Assembly: GCA_964582375.1 (NCBI GenBank)
Contig: CAZORL010000009.1
Coordinates: forward strand, 1-55,446
Origin: CAKSQF01 sp964582375
GTDB taxonomy: Bacteria; Bacillota; Clostridia; Oscillospirales; CAG-272
Reading direction: 5' to 3'
DNA length: 55,446 bases
Shown: piece after piece, positions 33,496 to 41,367 of the stretch
Layout: each line of letters begins with the position of its first letter
Position numbering within the stretch: the stretch's first letter is position 1
The notes under the pieces: generated by a model
The model's database searches: none
The model's input: only the letters and a program-made list of their open reading frames with translations
What the model was told of the DNA's origin: nothing
Program-made: the position numbers and the translations under genes

Positions 33496-34669
33496 AAGTG
33501 AGATCAAATCGGTGAAAAATGGCAACAAAAACTTTTTTGTGAGATTTTTTTCCAAAACAATCGGCAGCATAAAGACATTTTTCGCAAGTGCACCAAGGGT
33601 ATGCATAGGATTTTATATTGCGGCGGCGATCGCGTTTGTGATACACATTTTATCATCGATGATCCCGAGCTTTGCTGATTTTATGATCAAATATCCCTGC
33701 GCCGCGGTCAGATTTATTCTTGCAAAAATGACCATGTGGATACCCTTCTCGCTTGCGGAGATGATAATCATGCTCGTGCCGATCATATTTATTGTACTCG
33801 TCGTTGTCGGGATAATCATTTCAAGCAAAGGAACGACAAAGCAGTATATAGGGATGACTGCGTCACTGCTGGCGGCAATATCTTTTTTCTATTCGACATT
33901 TGTCTTCACGCTCGCCCCCGGATATCAAGGCTCGACGCTTGATCAAAAGCTGGAACTGTCTGCCGATCCCGTATCTGCGGACGAGCTTTACGACACGGCT
34001 GTATATCTGACAGACGAGTTAAACAAGATCATTGACACGATCGATTTTACTCCAAACGGAGCATCGGTCATGCCATATGACCTTGATGAGATGAACGACA
34101 AACTTGCGGCGGCATACAAAAAGGCGGCAAAAAAATATGATTTTATCTCGCCGCTTCATTCTAATCTGAAGTACGTTATCCTGTCCGAACCGATGTCATA
34201 CACGCACATAACGGGTGTCTACACATTCTTCACGGGCGAGTCTAACATCAACGTGAATTTCCCCGATTACACGATCCCCTACACTGCCGCACACGAGCTT
34301 GCACATCAGCGAGGGACAGCACGCGAGAACGAGGCAAACTTTGTAGCATTTCTTGCATGCATGGAGAGCGATGACGTATACATTCGCTACAGCGCGTACA
34401 CAAACATGCTTGAGTACGTTTTGAGCGCACTGAGCAGTGCAAGTTCGGAATTGTACAGCTCGATGTGGGAAAGGTTTGACGGCAAAACGATAGGCGAGTT
34501 TAATGCGTATTCGATATTTTACCAGAAATATCGGCAAAGCACCGTATCGAATATAAGCTCTACAATAAACAACACCTATCTCCAATCGCAGGGCGTAAAG
34601 GAAGGCTCAAGGTCGTATGGTCTGGTCGTCGATCTCATGGTCGCCTATCATAAAAGCGATAAAACATGA
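33488..34669 (+). CDS. DUF3810 family membrane protein with HExxH metallopeptidase motif
   Basis: The 393-residue protein has three N-terminal membrane segments (about 36-60, 88-112, 117-138) and a large domain containing AAHELAHQRG with His269, Glu270 and His273, the HExxH zinc motif, followed by RENEANFVAFLA where Glu may be the third ligand. This matches the DUF3810 family of putative membrane metallopeptidases; no substrate is known. It overlaps the preceding gene by eight bases, so translation is coupled. No T-tailed terminator follows, only TGACA-AGA-TGTCA at 34670-34682. Confidence 0.8.
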   Translation: MSESEIKSVKNGNKNFFVRFFSKTIGSIKTFFASAPRVCIGFYIAAAIAFVIHILSSMIPSFADFMIKYPCAAVRFILAKMTMWIPFSLAEMIIMLVPIIFIVLVVVGIIISSKGTTKQYIGMTASLLAAISFFYSTFVFTLAPGYQGSTLDQKLELSADPVSADELYDTAVYLTDELNKIIDTIDFTPNGASVMPYDLDEMNDKLAAAYKKAAKKYDFISPLHSNLKYVILSEPMSYTHITGVYTFFTGESNINVNFPDYTIPYTAAHELAHQRGTARENEANFVAFLACMESDDVYIRYSAYTNMLEYVLSALSSASSELYSSMWERFDGKTIGEFNAYSIFYQKYRQSTVSNISSTINNTYLQSQGVKEGSRSYGLVVDLMVAYHKSDKT

Positions 34670-34777
34670 TGACAAGATGTCACTTCTCGAATATACTTTA
34701 CTGTGGAGATTTTTGCTCGATCAAAATCGGATAATAATTCGACGAATTTGTGCAAAATTTACAGTCAGTTAACAAAC

Positions 34778-34806
34778 TCGACCACTAAAAAAGATATAAT
34801 TATAAT
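34778..34806 (+). promoter_or_regulatory. Possible promoter of murA
   Basis: TCGACC (34778-34783), 17 bases, TATAAT (34801-34806); another TATAAT at 34795 lacks a -35. The leader to murA would be about 155 bases; it holds no gene. Confidence 0.45.
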
Positions 34807-34925
34807 ACAAGATATCGCATAAAAAACAGAGTTTTGTATACTCTCCTTCGCCATGAAATTCAGGGAGCGAAAGATACCAAAGCATGCAAGAAGAACTGAA
34901 AAAAGTTTGAAAGGATCGGATCATA

Positions 34926-34948
34926 TCGGGAACACGACAAAGTCCCGA
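34926..34948 (+). promoter_or_regulatory. Hairpin at the murA translation start
   Basis: TCGGGA (34926-34931) and TCCCGA (34943-34948) can pair around an 11-base loop. The stem ends one base before an in-frame ATG (34950) and 22 bases before the preferred ATG (34971). No recognisable ribosome binding site exists in the interval, so this structure may set start choice or rate. Confidence 0.35.
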
Positions 34949-34970
34949 CATGATTTTATATACATCTGAC

Positions 34971-36272
34971 ATGGATAAAATAATAATCTCGGGCGGACGT
35001 CCTCTTTACGGAGAGGTTGAGATCGACGGCATGAAAAATGCCGCTCTGCCCATCATCTTTGCGACCATTTTGGTCCGCGGAAAATGTCAAATCCGCAACC
35101 TTCCCGCAGTAAGCGATATTTCAACATCACTTGAGATAATCGAAAGTCTCGGAGCGATCATCAGGCGGCTTGGCCGTCATGCGGTCGAGATCGACACATC
35201 GGGCATACGTGTGCGTCCGGTACCATCAGATCTGTCACGAAAGATGCGTGCATCATATTATCTTATAGGAGCTGAGCTCGGTCGCTTCGGCAGAGCACTC
35301 GTCGGTTATCCCGGCGGGTGTGATTTTGGAGTCAGACCCATTGATCAGCACATCAGAGGTTTTGAAAAGCTCGGTGCAAACGTGTCTGTCGAGGGTGGAT
35401 ACATAGATGCAAAGGCAGAGGGCGGTCTTGTCGGAACGAGTGTGTTCTTTGACATTGTCACTGTCGGTGCGACACTTAATGTCATGCTTGCCGCCGTTCT
35501 TGCCGACGGAATAACCGTTATTGAAAATGCGGCGCGTGAGCCGCACATTGTTGACCTTGCCAATTTTTTGAACACGTGTGGTGCTGACATCAAAGGTGCA
35601 GGCACGGACACGATCAAGATCAAGGGTGTCAACGAGCTTCACGGATGCAGTTATACAATAATTCCCGATATGATAGAGGCAGGAACATACATGACCGCTG
35701 TTGCCGCAACCGGCGGTGATGTTGAGATATGCAACATCATCCCAAGGCATATGGAATCGGTCAGCGCAAAGCTTGCCGAGATGGGCGTTACCGTCATTGA
35801 AAATGACGACAGCATACGTATCGTCAGAGACCCCGATGTGCCCCTTCGTCCGTGTACGATAAAGACCCTTCCTTATCCCGGTTTTCCGACCGATATGCAA
35901 CCCCAGTTCGGTGCGCTTTTATGCATGGCAAGCGGTGCGGGCACGATAAAAGAGGGTGTTTGGGACAACAGGTTCAAATATGTTGATGAGCTAAAGCGAA
36001 TGGGTGCCTCTGTCGAGATACTTGGCAAGACCGCCGTCATAACCGGTGATCCGTCAAAGATGTTCGGCGCAGCCGTGCGTGCTGTTGACCTTCGCGGAGG
36101 TGCAGCCATGATCGTTGCCGCACTTGCGGTCGAAGGTATTACCGAGATCGACAACATTCGTTTGATCGAGAGAGGCTATGATGATATCGTCGGCAAGTTC
36201 TCGGCTCTGGGTGCGAATATCAAAAAAGTAACCGTCAACTCCCCCGAGGATTCACTTGACGCGGCAAATTAG
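34971..36272 (+). CDS. murA: UDP-N-acetylglucosamine 1-carboxyvinyltransferase MurA
   Basis: MurA transfers enolpyruvate from PEP to UDP-GlcNAc, the first committed step of peptidoglycan synthesis. The protein (433 residues from 34971) starts DKIIISGGRPLYGEVEIDGMKNAALP, where Lys22 and Asn23 bind substrate, and has Cys117 in YPGGCDFGVRPID, the PEP-loop cysteine attacked by fosfomycin. The inside-out alpha/beta barrel repeats are complete. Start choice is uncertain: the ATG at 34950 would add seven residues. Neither start has a clear ribosome binding site. Confidence 0.95.
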   Translation: MDKIIISGGRPLYGEVEIDGMKNAALPIIFATILVRGKCQIRNLPAVSDISTSLEIIESLGAIIRRLGRHAVEIDTSGIRVRPVPSDLSRKMRASYYLIGAELGRFGRALVGYPGGCDFGVRPIDQHIRGFEKLGANVSVEGGYIDAKAEGGLVGTSVFFDIVTVGATLNVMLAAVLADGITVIENAAREPHIVDLANFLNTCGADIKGAGTDTIKIKGVNELHGCSYTIIPDMIEAGTYMTAVAATGGDVEICNIIPRHMESVSAKLAEMGVTVIENDDSIRIVRDPDVPLRPCTIKTLPYPGFPTDMQPQFGALLCMASGAGTIKEGVWDNRFKYVDELKRMGASVEILGKTAVITGDPSKMFGAAVRAVDLRGGAAMIVAALAVEGITEIDNIRLIERGYDDIVGKFSALGANIKKVTVNSPEDSLDAAN

Positions 36273-36282
36273 ATCTAACTCA

Positions 36283-36316
36283 AACTCGGCAGGCGGCAAA
36301 AGCTGTCTGCCGAGTT
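36283..36316 (+). terminator. Terminator after murA
   Basis: AACTCGGCAG (36283-36292) pairs with CTGCCGAGTT (36307-36316); inner GCGGC/GCTGT extends the stem to 15 pairs (two G-U) with an AAAA loop; ATTTAA follows. The T-run is weak, so some read-through into the next gene is likely. Confidence 0.7.
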
Positions 36317-36339
36317 ATTTAAGATAAGGATTGCATCAT

Positions 36340-37323
36340 ATGAAAGAATTTAAGATAGGAAAAAACGATTCGGGACAGCGGCTCGACAAGTTTCTTTCGA
36401 AAGCCGTGAAGGGCATACCAACCTCACTGATGTATAAGTCCATACGCACGAAAAGGATCAAAGTCAACAGGAAACGCGCCGAGATCTCATATATATTATG
36501 CGAGGGGGATCTTGTACAGCTTTTTCTTCCTGACGATGTTTTTGACGTCTCAGGGGCTGTTCACGACCTCTCCGAAAAAGCTGTCACGCTTGACATTGTT
36601 TATGAGGATGCAAACATCATTTTATGCAACAAGCCCGCAGGTATGCTTGTACACTCTGGCGATGGTGAGGATGCCGACGAGCGAGAGACACTGATCTACA
36701 AAATACAGTCCTATCTTTTTCAAAAAGGGGAGTACGACCCAAAGAGTGAAAACTCGTTTGCCCCTGCCCTTTGCAACAGAATTGACAGAAACACCTGCGG
36801 CATTGTGATCGCGGCAAAGAATGCAGAATCGCTTAGGGTGATGAACGATCTTATTAAAAGACGAGTTATCGAGAAAAACTATCTATGCGTCTGCCATGGT
36901 GTTTTCAAAGAAAAATTCGGAAAACTCACGGGATACATGATAAAAAACGCGGCAGACAATCGTGTTGAGGTCTATAAAAAACGCCCAAGCTCCAAGGATG
37001 CTCGAACAATGGTGACAGGATATCGAGTTATCGCCGAGCACGATGGGCTTTCTCTTCTCTCCATCGAGCTGATAACCGGGCGAACACATCAGATTCGCGC
37101 ACATCTTGCCTCGATCGGACATCCTTTACTCGGCGATGGCAAATACGGGGTAAACAGAGACGATCGCGCCAGGGGCTTCACCCATCAAGCACTCTGCTCC
37201 TACATGCTTTCGTTCAGAGACGACGAAGGATACTGCTCTCTCTCGTATTTGATTGGTAAAAAGTTCTCTGTTCCCACAAAAGATATTAAATTTCTGTCAC
37301 TCTTTCCGAATGTGAAGATATGA
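36340..37323 (+). CDS. RluA/RluC family pseudouridine synthase (second copy)
   Basis: The 327-residue protein has an N-terminal S4 domain (DSGQRLDKFLSKAVKGIPTSLMYKSIR) and catalytic blocks IVYEDANIILCNKPAGMLVHSG, CNRIDRNTCGIVIAAK (catalytic Asp in RIDRNT) and GRTHQIRAHLASIGHPLLGD. RluC-like enzymes modify 23S rRNA. AAGGA lies nine bases before the ATG at 36340. It differs clearly from the synthase at 32518, so the two are paralogues, not a recent duplication. The lnt-like gene starts four bases after its stop. Confidence 0.92.
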   Translation: MKEFKIGKNDSGQRLDKFLSKAVKGIPTSLMYKSIRTKRIKVNRKRAEISYILCEGDLVQLFLPDDVFDVSGAVHDLSEKAVTLDIVYEDANIILCNKPAGMLVHSGDGEDADERETLIYKIQSYLFQKGEYDPKSENSFAPALCNRIDRNTCGIVIAAKNAESLRVMNDLIKRRVIEKNYLCVCHGVFKEKFGKLTGYMIKNAADNRVEVYKKRPSSKDARTMVTGYRVIAEHDGLSLLSIELITGRTHQIRAHLASIGHPLLGDGKYGVNRDDRARGFTHQALCSYMLSFRDDEGYCSLSYLIGKKFSVPTKDIKFLSLFPNVKI

Positions 37324-37327
37324 GCAT

Positions 37328-38917
37328 ATGAATACAAAAAACAAGCTGATTTTACTTTCGATGACAATAATCAGCGGCATATTGACCGCCGTGACCTTAC
37401 AGTACGACATTTTGTATCCGCTGTCATATATTTCCCTGTCACCGTTTTTCTATTGCATCCTCTCTTTTTGGGATGAAGGGACATCTTACCGAAAGCTTTA
37501 CGGTATAGGTATGCTTTGGTCAATGTCATACTATATGGTCGTATATTCATTCTTTCTTGCGATGTATCCCATGGATTTTTTGGGGCTTTCAAAGATCACG
37601 GGAGGGTTCATGGTCGTCTTCTGCCAGGTCGGTCTGTCACTGCTTCAGTCGATAGCGACAGCATTTATCGTTCCTCTGACACGTCTTGCGTGTCACCGCA
37701 AGAGCCTTTCGCCGCTGATCTTTTCGGCATTATGGATAATACTTGAATGGCTTCAAAATTTCACCTGGGCAGGCGTTCCCTTTCTGCGACTTGCGATATC
37801 ACAAACATCATTTGCCCCCGCAATGCAGTCGGCATCGATCCTTGGTTCACTCTTTTTGTCATTTATCCCCACATTCAGCTCTGCCGCGATCGGATATGCT
37901 CTCTTTTGTCTGAAAAAATACGGCAGACAATATTTATTGGTAAAACTCTATCCGATAATTGCCATCCTGCTGATCGGCACAAATTTGATCTTCGGAGCGG
38001 TGAAGATCACATGTTACAGCGATAACACCGACAGAGGCGTAAAGGTCGCACTTATACAAGCCAACATCGGATCGATGGACAAATGGGAGGATGGTCAGAT
38101 GATCAATACGATCGAACGACACATCGAACTCTCCCAAAGAGCGATCGACGAAAGCGGAGCAGAGTTTATTATTTTTGCCGAGACAGCTATCAATTACAAC
38201 TTTATCGCATATGAAGATCCGACAGTGAAAAATCGGTTTGCATCATTTGCAAAGGATAACAATGTAACCCTTTTGATCGGCACATTCACAAGTGACGCCG
38301 AGCAAAACTCATACAACTCGACTGTGATCTTTTATCCTGACGGCAGTATCGAAGACGAGCCGTATAACAAAAGAAGACTTGTTCCGTTTGGCGAATTTGT
38401 TCCGATGGAAGATCTTTTGCGAGTGCTTTTCCCGTTTTTGACAGACATGAATCTCTTTGAAGGACAGATCACGGCAGGAAATGACAGCGAGGTCAAAGAG
38501 GCTGCGGGCGGAAAGATCGGTCGGCTTATCTGCTTTGACTCGATATACGACTACTTGACACGAAAAACGAGTGCGGATGGTGCGGAAATGCTCCTGCTGT
38601 CAACAAACGATTCATGGTATCTCGATTCACCGGCTGTGTATATTCACAACGACCACGCAAAGTTGCGTGCGGTAGAATCGGGCAAATATCTGCTGAGAGC
38701 CGCAAACACCGGCGTTTCATCGATAATCGATCCACTCGGCAGAACAAAAAGCGAGCTCGGACCTTTGAAAGAAGGAATTGTTATCGAAACCGCCTATTTT
38801 AATTCGGAACGGACAATCTATTCCTATACAGGCAACATTATTGTCATAATTGCCTTCATATTCATTGCATATGAGGCGGCAGAAAAGATCATCTCGAAAA
38901 AGCGCGGGAATAATTGA
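37328..38917 (+). CDS. lnt: Apolipoprotein N-acyltransferase (Lnt)-like protein
   Basis: The 529-residue protein has six or more N-terminal membrane segments (to about residue 225), a nitrilase-type domain, and a last membrane segment near 500-520, the Lnt layout. The catalytic triad is visible: Glu in FAETAINYN (about 284), Lys in YNKRRLVPFGEFVP (about 348) and Cys in RLICFDSIYD (about 402). Lnt adds a third acyl chain to the N-terminal Cys of lipoproteins. It is standard in Gram-negatives and actinobacteria and less usual in Bacillota. This window encodes at least two lipoprotein candidates (26762, 48906). Its stop codon is inside the loop of the terminator at 38897-38930. Confidence 0.88.
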   Translation: MNTKNKLILLSMTIISGILTAVTLQYDILYPLSYISLSPFFYCILSFWDEGTSYRKLYGIGMLWSMSYYMVVYSFFLAMYPMDFLGLSKITGGFMVVFCQVGLSLLQSIATAFIVPLTRLACHRKSLSPLIFSALWIILEWLQNFTWAGVPFLRLAISQTSFAPAMQSASILGSLFLSFIPTFSSAAIGYALFCLKKYGRQYLLVKLYPIIAILLIGTNLIFGAVKITCYSDNTDRGVKVALIQANIGSMDKWEDGQMINTIERHIELSQRAIDESGAEFIIFAETAINYNFIAYEDPTVKNRFASFAKDNNVTLLIGTFTSDAEQNSYNSTVIFYPDGSIEDEPYNKRRLVPFGEFVPMEDLLRVLFPFLTDMNLFEGQITAGNDSEVKEAAGGKIGRLICFDSIYDYLTRKTSADGAEMLLLSTNDSWYLDSPAVYIHNDHAKLRAVESGKYLLRAANTGVSSIIDPLGRTKSELGPLKEGIVIETAYFNSERTIYSYTGNIIVIIAFIFIAYEAAEKIISKKRGNN

Positions 38918-38930
38918 TCCCGCGCTTTTT
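38897..38930. terminator. Terminator embedded in the lnt and desulfurase gene ends
   Basis: AAAAAGCGCGGGA pairs with TCCCGCGCTTTTT (38918-38930), a perfect 13-base-pair stem. The 5' arm is inside lnt codons, the lnt stop is in the loop, and the last two bases overlap the stop codon of the convergent gene. It is compact and bidirectional. Confidence 0.88.
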
Positions 38931-40068
38931 ATATTGTTTTAATTGCTCTGTAAAGCGCGTCAAGGTCGGCGGATGTGTTCATCGGCGAAAATGAAACCCG
39001 AACAGCTCCCCCTTTGGGCGTGCCGACCCTTTCATGCGCGAGCGGTGCGCAGTGCAGTCCCGAGCGAGTGCAGATACCCCATGAGTCAAGATATCCCGAG
39101 ACCTCCGACGGTGCTCTGCCGACAACATTGAAGACAAACGCCGAACCTTCCGCAAAAACCGGCTTATAAACAACACACCTACCGATCGACATCAGCATAT
39201 CCTGCCCTCTTGAGACGAGCATATTCTCGTGAGAGGCAATTTGATCGATCCCCAACATTTGTACATAATCAATTCCGGCTCCGAGTGCCGCGATCGCCGG
39301 AACGGGCAATGTGCCTGCTTCGAGGCGTTCGGGCAGGATCCTTGGCATGCCGATCTCCTCCGATGACATACCGCTGCCTCCCTCGATAAGTGTTGACAGC
39401 CGTTCCTCGCTGACTCTGTCCGAAAATGCGACAAAGCCGATGCCCATTATGCCAAACAATCCTTTGTGACCCGGTGCGCAAAGTGCGTCTATCGAGCATG
39501 CGTTCATGTTGATGTGCACCGAACCGGCGGACTGTGCCGCATCAACGACAAACATGATCCCTCTGTCCCGACACAGTCCTCCTATCTCTTTGATGGGAAG
39601 GGTTATGGGTGCTATGTTGGAGCGGTGGCAAGCAATCAACATTTTTGTATCCGGTCTGATCTTTGACCTGATCGACGCGATAACATCCTCTCTCTTTCCC
39701 CTTGATGAATAGACATCAAAGCTTGCCGAAATATCTTTTCTGCCGCAAAGGGCGGCGACAGACCGCCTGACGCTGTTGTGTTCTATATCCGATATAAGAA
39801 TGTGTCCATCTCTGTTATTCCACAAACATTTTATAGCCATGTTCAACGCATAAGTCGTATTTTGCGTAAAAACCACACGCTCGGGCGTTGCTCCGAACAT
39901 ATCGGCTATCTTCTCACGCGTTTCAAACACCTTGTTTGCCGATGTCAAAGAGAGTTTGTGCACTCCCCTGCCGGGATTTCCGCCGCATTCGCATGCCGCC
40001 TGTTTCAGTGCATCGTATACCATGTCGGGCTTTGGATATGTCGTTGCGGCATTGTCAAGATAGATCAA
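38929..40068 (-). CDS. Class V aminotransferase, cysteine desulfurase-like (EF2568 type)
   Basis: The 379-residue protein is a PLP enzyme of the SufS/NifS class: LDNAATTYPKP start, His97 in IEHNSV, DAAQSAGSVHI (about 176-186), the PLP lysine Lys202 in APGHKGLFG, and Cys340 in RSGLHCAPLAHERVG, the persulfide cysteine position. The RSGLHCAPLAH ending is typical of the desulfurase-like family found beside DUF3343 and selenium-metabolism genes. It is encoded 21 bases after a DUF3343 gene. Most likely it removes sulfur (or selenium) from cysteine and passes it to that partner. Confidence 0.88.
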   Translation of the reverse strand: MIYLDNAATTYPKPDMVYDALKQAACECGGNPGRGVHKLSLTSANKVFETREKIADMFGATPERVVFTQNTTYALNMAIKCLWNNRDGHILISDIEHNSVRRSVAALCGRKDISASFDVYSSRGKREDVIASIRSKIRPDTKMLIACHRSNIAPITLPIKEIGGLCRDRGIMFVVDAAQSAGSVHINMNACSIDALCAPGHKGLFGIMGIGFVAFSDRVSEERLSTLIEGGSGMSSEEIGMPRILPERLEAGTLPVPAIAALGAGIDYVQMLGIDQIASHENMLVSRGQDMLMSIGRCVVYKPVFAEGSAFVFNVVGRAPSEVSGYLDSWGICTRSGLHCAPLAHERVGTPKGGAVRVSFSPMNTSADLDALYRAIKTI

Positions 40069-40089
40069 ATTATAGCACCTCTTTAACAG

Positions 40090-40314
40090 TCATCTTATTA
40101 TCCGACCGTAATTTATGTCGGAGACCCGCAAAATATGCACGGCATTAGAAAGGGATGTTCCGTCGATATCTATCCCGTATGAGCAACCGTTTTTGCTGAG
40201 TTCGGGTGGCAGAGCAACAACGTGTGCCCTTATCCCGTTTGATCCGAGCACTCTTGCCGCATGTATCGCCGCCGTGTTTGAGCGCAGTGTTATCAGCGCA
40301 TTTTTATTTTCCAT
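40090..40314 (-). CDS. DUF3343 protein (Se/S carrier-like)
   Basis: The 74-residue protein fits the DUF3343 family, annotated as putative Se/S carriers: NALITLRSNTAAIHAARVLGSNG then VVALPPELS and Cys44 in KNGCSYGID, the conserved C-G/S loop. The ATG at 40314 gives the standard length; a longer frame to 40398 runs into the upp terminator and is rejected. AAGGAAG is 12 bases upstream. It lies directly before the desulfurase-like gene, so Cys44 may accept a persulfide from it. Confidence 0.82.
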   Translation of the reverse strand: MENKNALITLRSNTAAIHAARVLGSNGIRAHVVALPPELSKNGCSYGIDIDGTSLSNAVHILRVSDINYGRIIR

Positions 40315-40380
40315 ATTCCAATACACTTCCTTATCATTTTTGCAGTTATTAAATGATATGCGAGCGGTAACAATAGCGTT

Positions 40381-40417
40381 AAAAGCAGGATGCACCAAAA
40401 TGATGCATCCTGCTTTT
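40381..40417 (-). terminator. Terminator of upp
   Basis: A perfect 14-base-pair stem (AAAAGCAGGATGCA with TGCATCCTGCTTTT) with a nine-base loop lies 46 bases after the upp stop; TTTT ends its minus-strand 3' arm. Confidence 0.85.
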
Positions 40418-40462
40418 ATTGGTTATGTGGTAATATGGCTATGTGGCTATATGACATTAAGC

Positions 40463-41092
40463 TTATTTCGTGCCGAAAATACGGTCGCCCGCATCGCCGA
40501 GTCCGGGGAGGATGTAGCAACGATCGTTGAGAGTCTCATCGACATGAGCGCAGTATATCGTTACATCGGGATGTGCCTTCTTGAGTGCCTCGATACCCTG
40601 AGGTGCGGCGATCATGCACATGAATTTAATATTCTTTCCACCGCGTTCCTTTATGAAGTTGATCGCCGCGACTGCCGATCCGCCTGTTGCGAGCATGGGA
40701 TCGGTGACGATGATCTGTCTTTCAGAGATGTTGGGAGGAAGCTTGCAATAATACTCGTGAGGTTGCATTGTGACCTCATCACGGTAGAGTCCGATGTGTC
40801 CGACCTTTGCGGTGGGGACAAGCTCGAGGATACCCTCGACCATGCCGAGACCTGCACGAAGGATCGGTACAACAGCCATCTTCGGTCCTGCGAGAACCTT
40901 GGTCTTGCACTTGGTAAGCGGAGTCTCGACCTCGATCTCACTAAGCGGAAGATCGCGAAGCGACTCATAACTCATGAACATCGTAACCTCTTTTACAAGT
41001 TCACGAAATTCCTTTGATGAGGTGTCCTTACTGCGCATGATCGAAATTTTGTGCTGGATCAGCGGATGGTCAAATATAACTACGTTTTCCAT
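40463..41092 (-). CDS. upp: Uracil phosphoribosyltransferase
   Basis: The 209-residue enzyme makes UMP from uracil and PRPP. It begins VVIFDHPLIQHKISIMRSKDTSSKEFRELV, has the PRPP loop VTDPMLATGGSAVAAI (about 130-145) and the uracil site at the C-terminus (ILPGLGDAGDRIFGT). AAAGGAATT lies 12 bases before the ATG. Its leader (41093-41279) contains a small terminator-like hairpin, so expression may be attenuated. Single-gene unit. Confidence 0.97.
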   Translation of the reverse strand: MENVVIFDHPLIQHKISIMRSKDTSSKEFRELVKEVTMFMSYESLRDLPLSEIEVETPLTKCKTKVLAGPKMAVVPILRAGLGMVEGILELVPTAKVGHIGLYRDEVTMQPHEYYCKLPPNISERQIIVTDPMLATGGSAVAAINFIKERGGKNIKFMCMIAAPQGIEALKKAHPDVTIYCAHVDETLNDRCYILPGLGDAGDRIFGTK

Positions 41093-41155
41093 TTTGATTT
41101 ATAATTCCTTTCTTTGTCCGATATATCGTATAATCCGCCAATGCGGAATAAACGC

Positions 41156-41182
41156 AAAAAAATACGACAGAAATATCTGTCG
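41156..41182 (-). promoter_or_regulatory. Terminator-like hairpin in the upp leader (possible attenuator)
   Basis: On the minus strand CGACAGA and TCTGTCG (41182-41165) pair with a four-base loop and are followed by TA and seven Ts (41162-41156), an intrinsic-terminator shape, about 64 bases upstream of the upp ATG. A second small hairpin (TCCGC/GCGGA, 41134-41147) follows. The stem is only seven pairs long, so efficiency is uncertain. Confidence 0.5.
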
Positions 41183-41285
41183 GTCAAAAGAAAAATACAA
41201 CAGGGTGAAAAACGGCACAAGAGATAATGACATCAAATCTTACCATTATCGTCATCATGTCAGTCCCCTCCCTGCCTTTTTTGTT

Positions 41286-41314
41286 ATTGTATCACATCGG
41301 GAGAAAAAAGTCAA
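41286..41314 (-). promoter_or_regulatory. Promoter of upp
   Basis: On the minus strand TTGACT (41314-41309), 17 bases, TACAAT (41291-41286). The -35 lies in one arm of the inverted repeat at 41298-41347. Predicted leader: about 185 bases. Confidence 0.7.
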
Positions 41315-41347
41315 TAGTTTTTTCAAAAAAATCGACTTTATCTCCCG
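41298..41347. repeat. Imperfect inverted repeat overlapping the upp promoter
   Basis: CGGGAGA + AAAGTC (41298-41312) pairs with GACTTT + TCTCCCG (41334-41347), 13 pairs with a small internal bulge. It lies after the stop of the minus-strand isomerase gene and over the upp -35 region. It can act as a terminator for the operon above or as an operator. Confidence 0.5.
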
Positions 41348-41367
41348 ATATATCCCTTGTTTTCGCT

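Noticed and set aside
40115..41017. Long plus-strand open frame (about 300 codons) opposite upp and DUF3343
   Set aside because: It lies antisense to a textbook upp gene, crosses its terminator, and its translation has no recognisable motif; the open frame is a by-product of codon bias.
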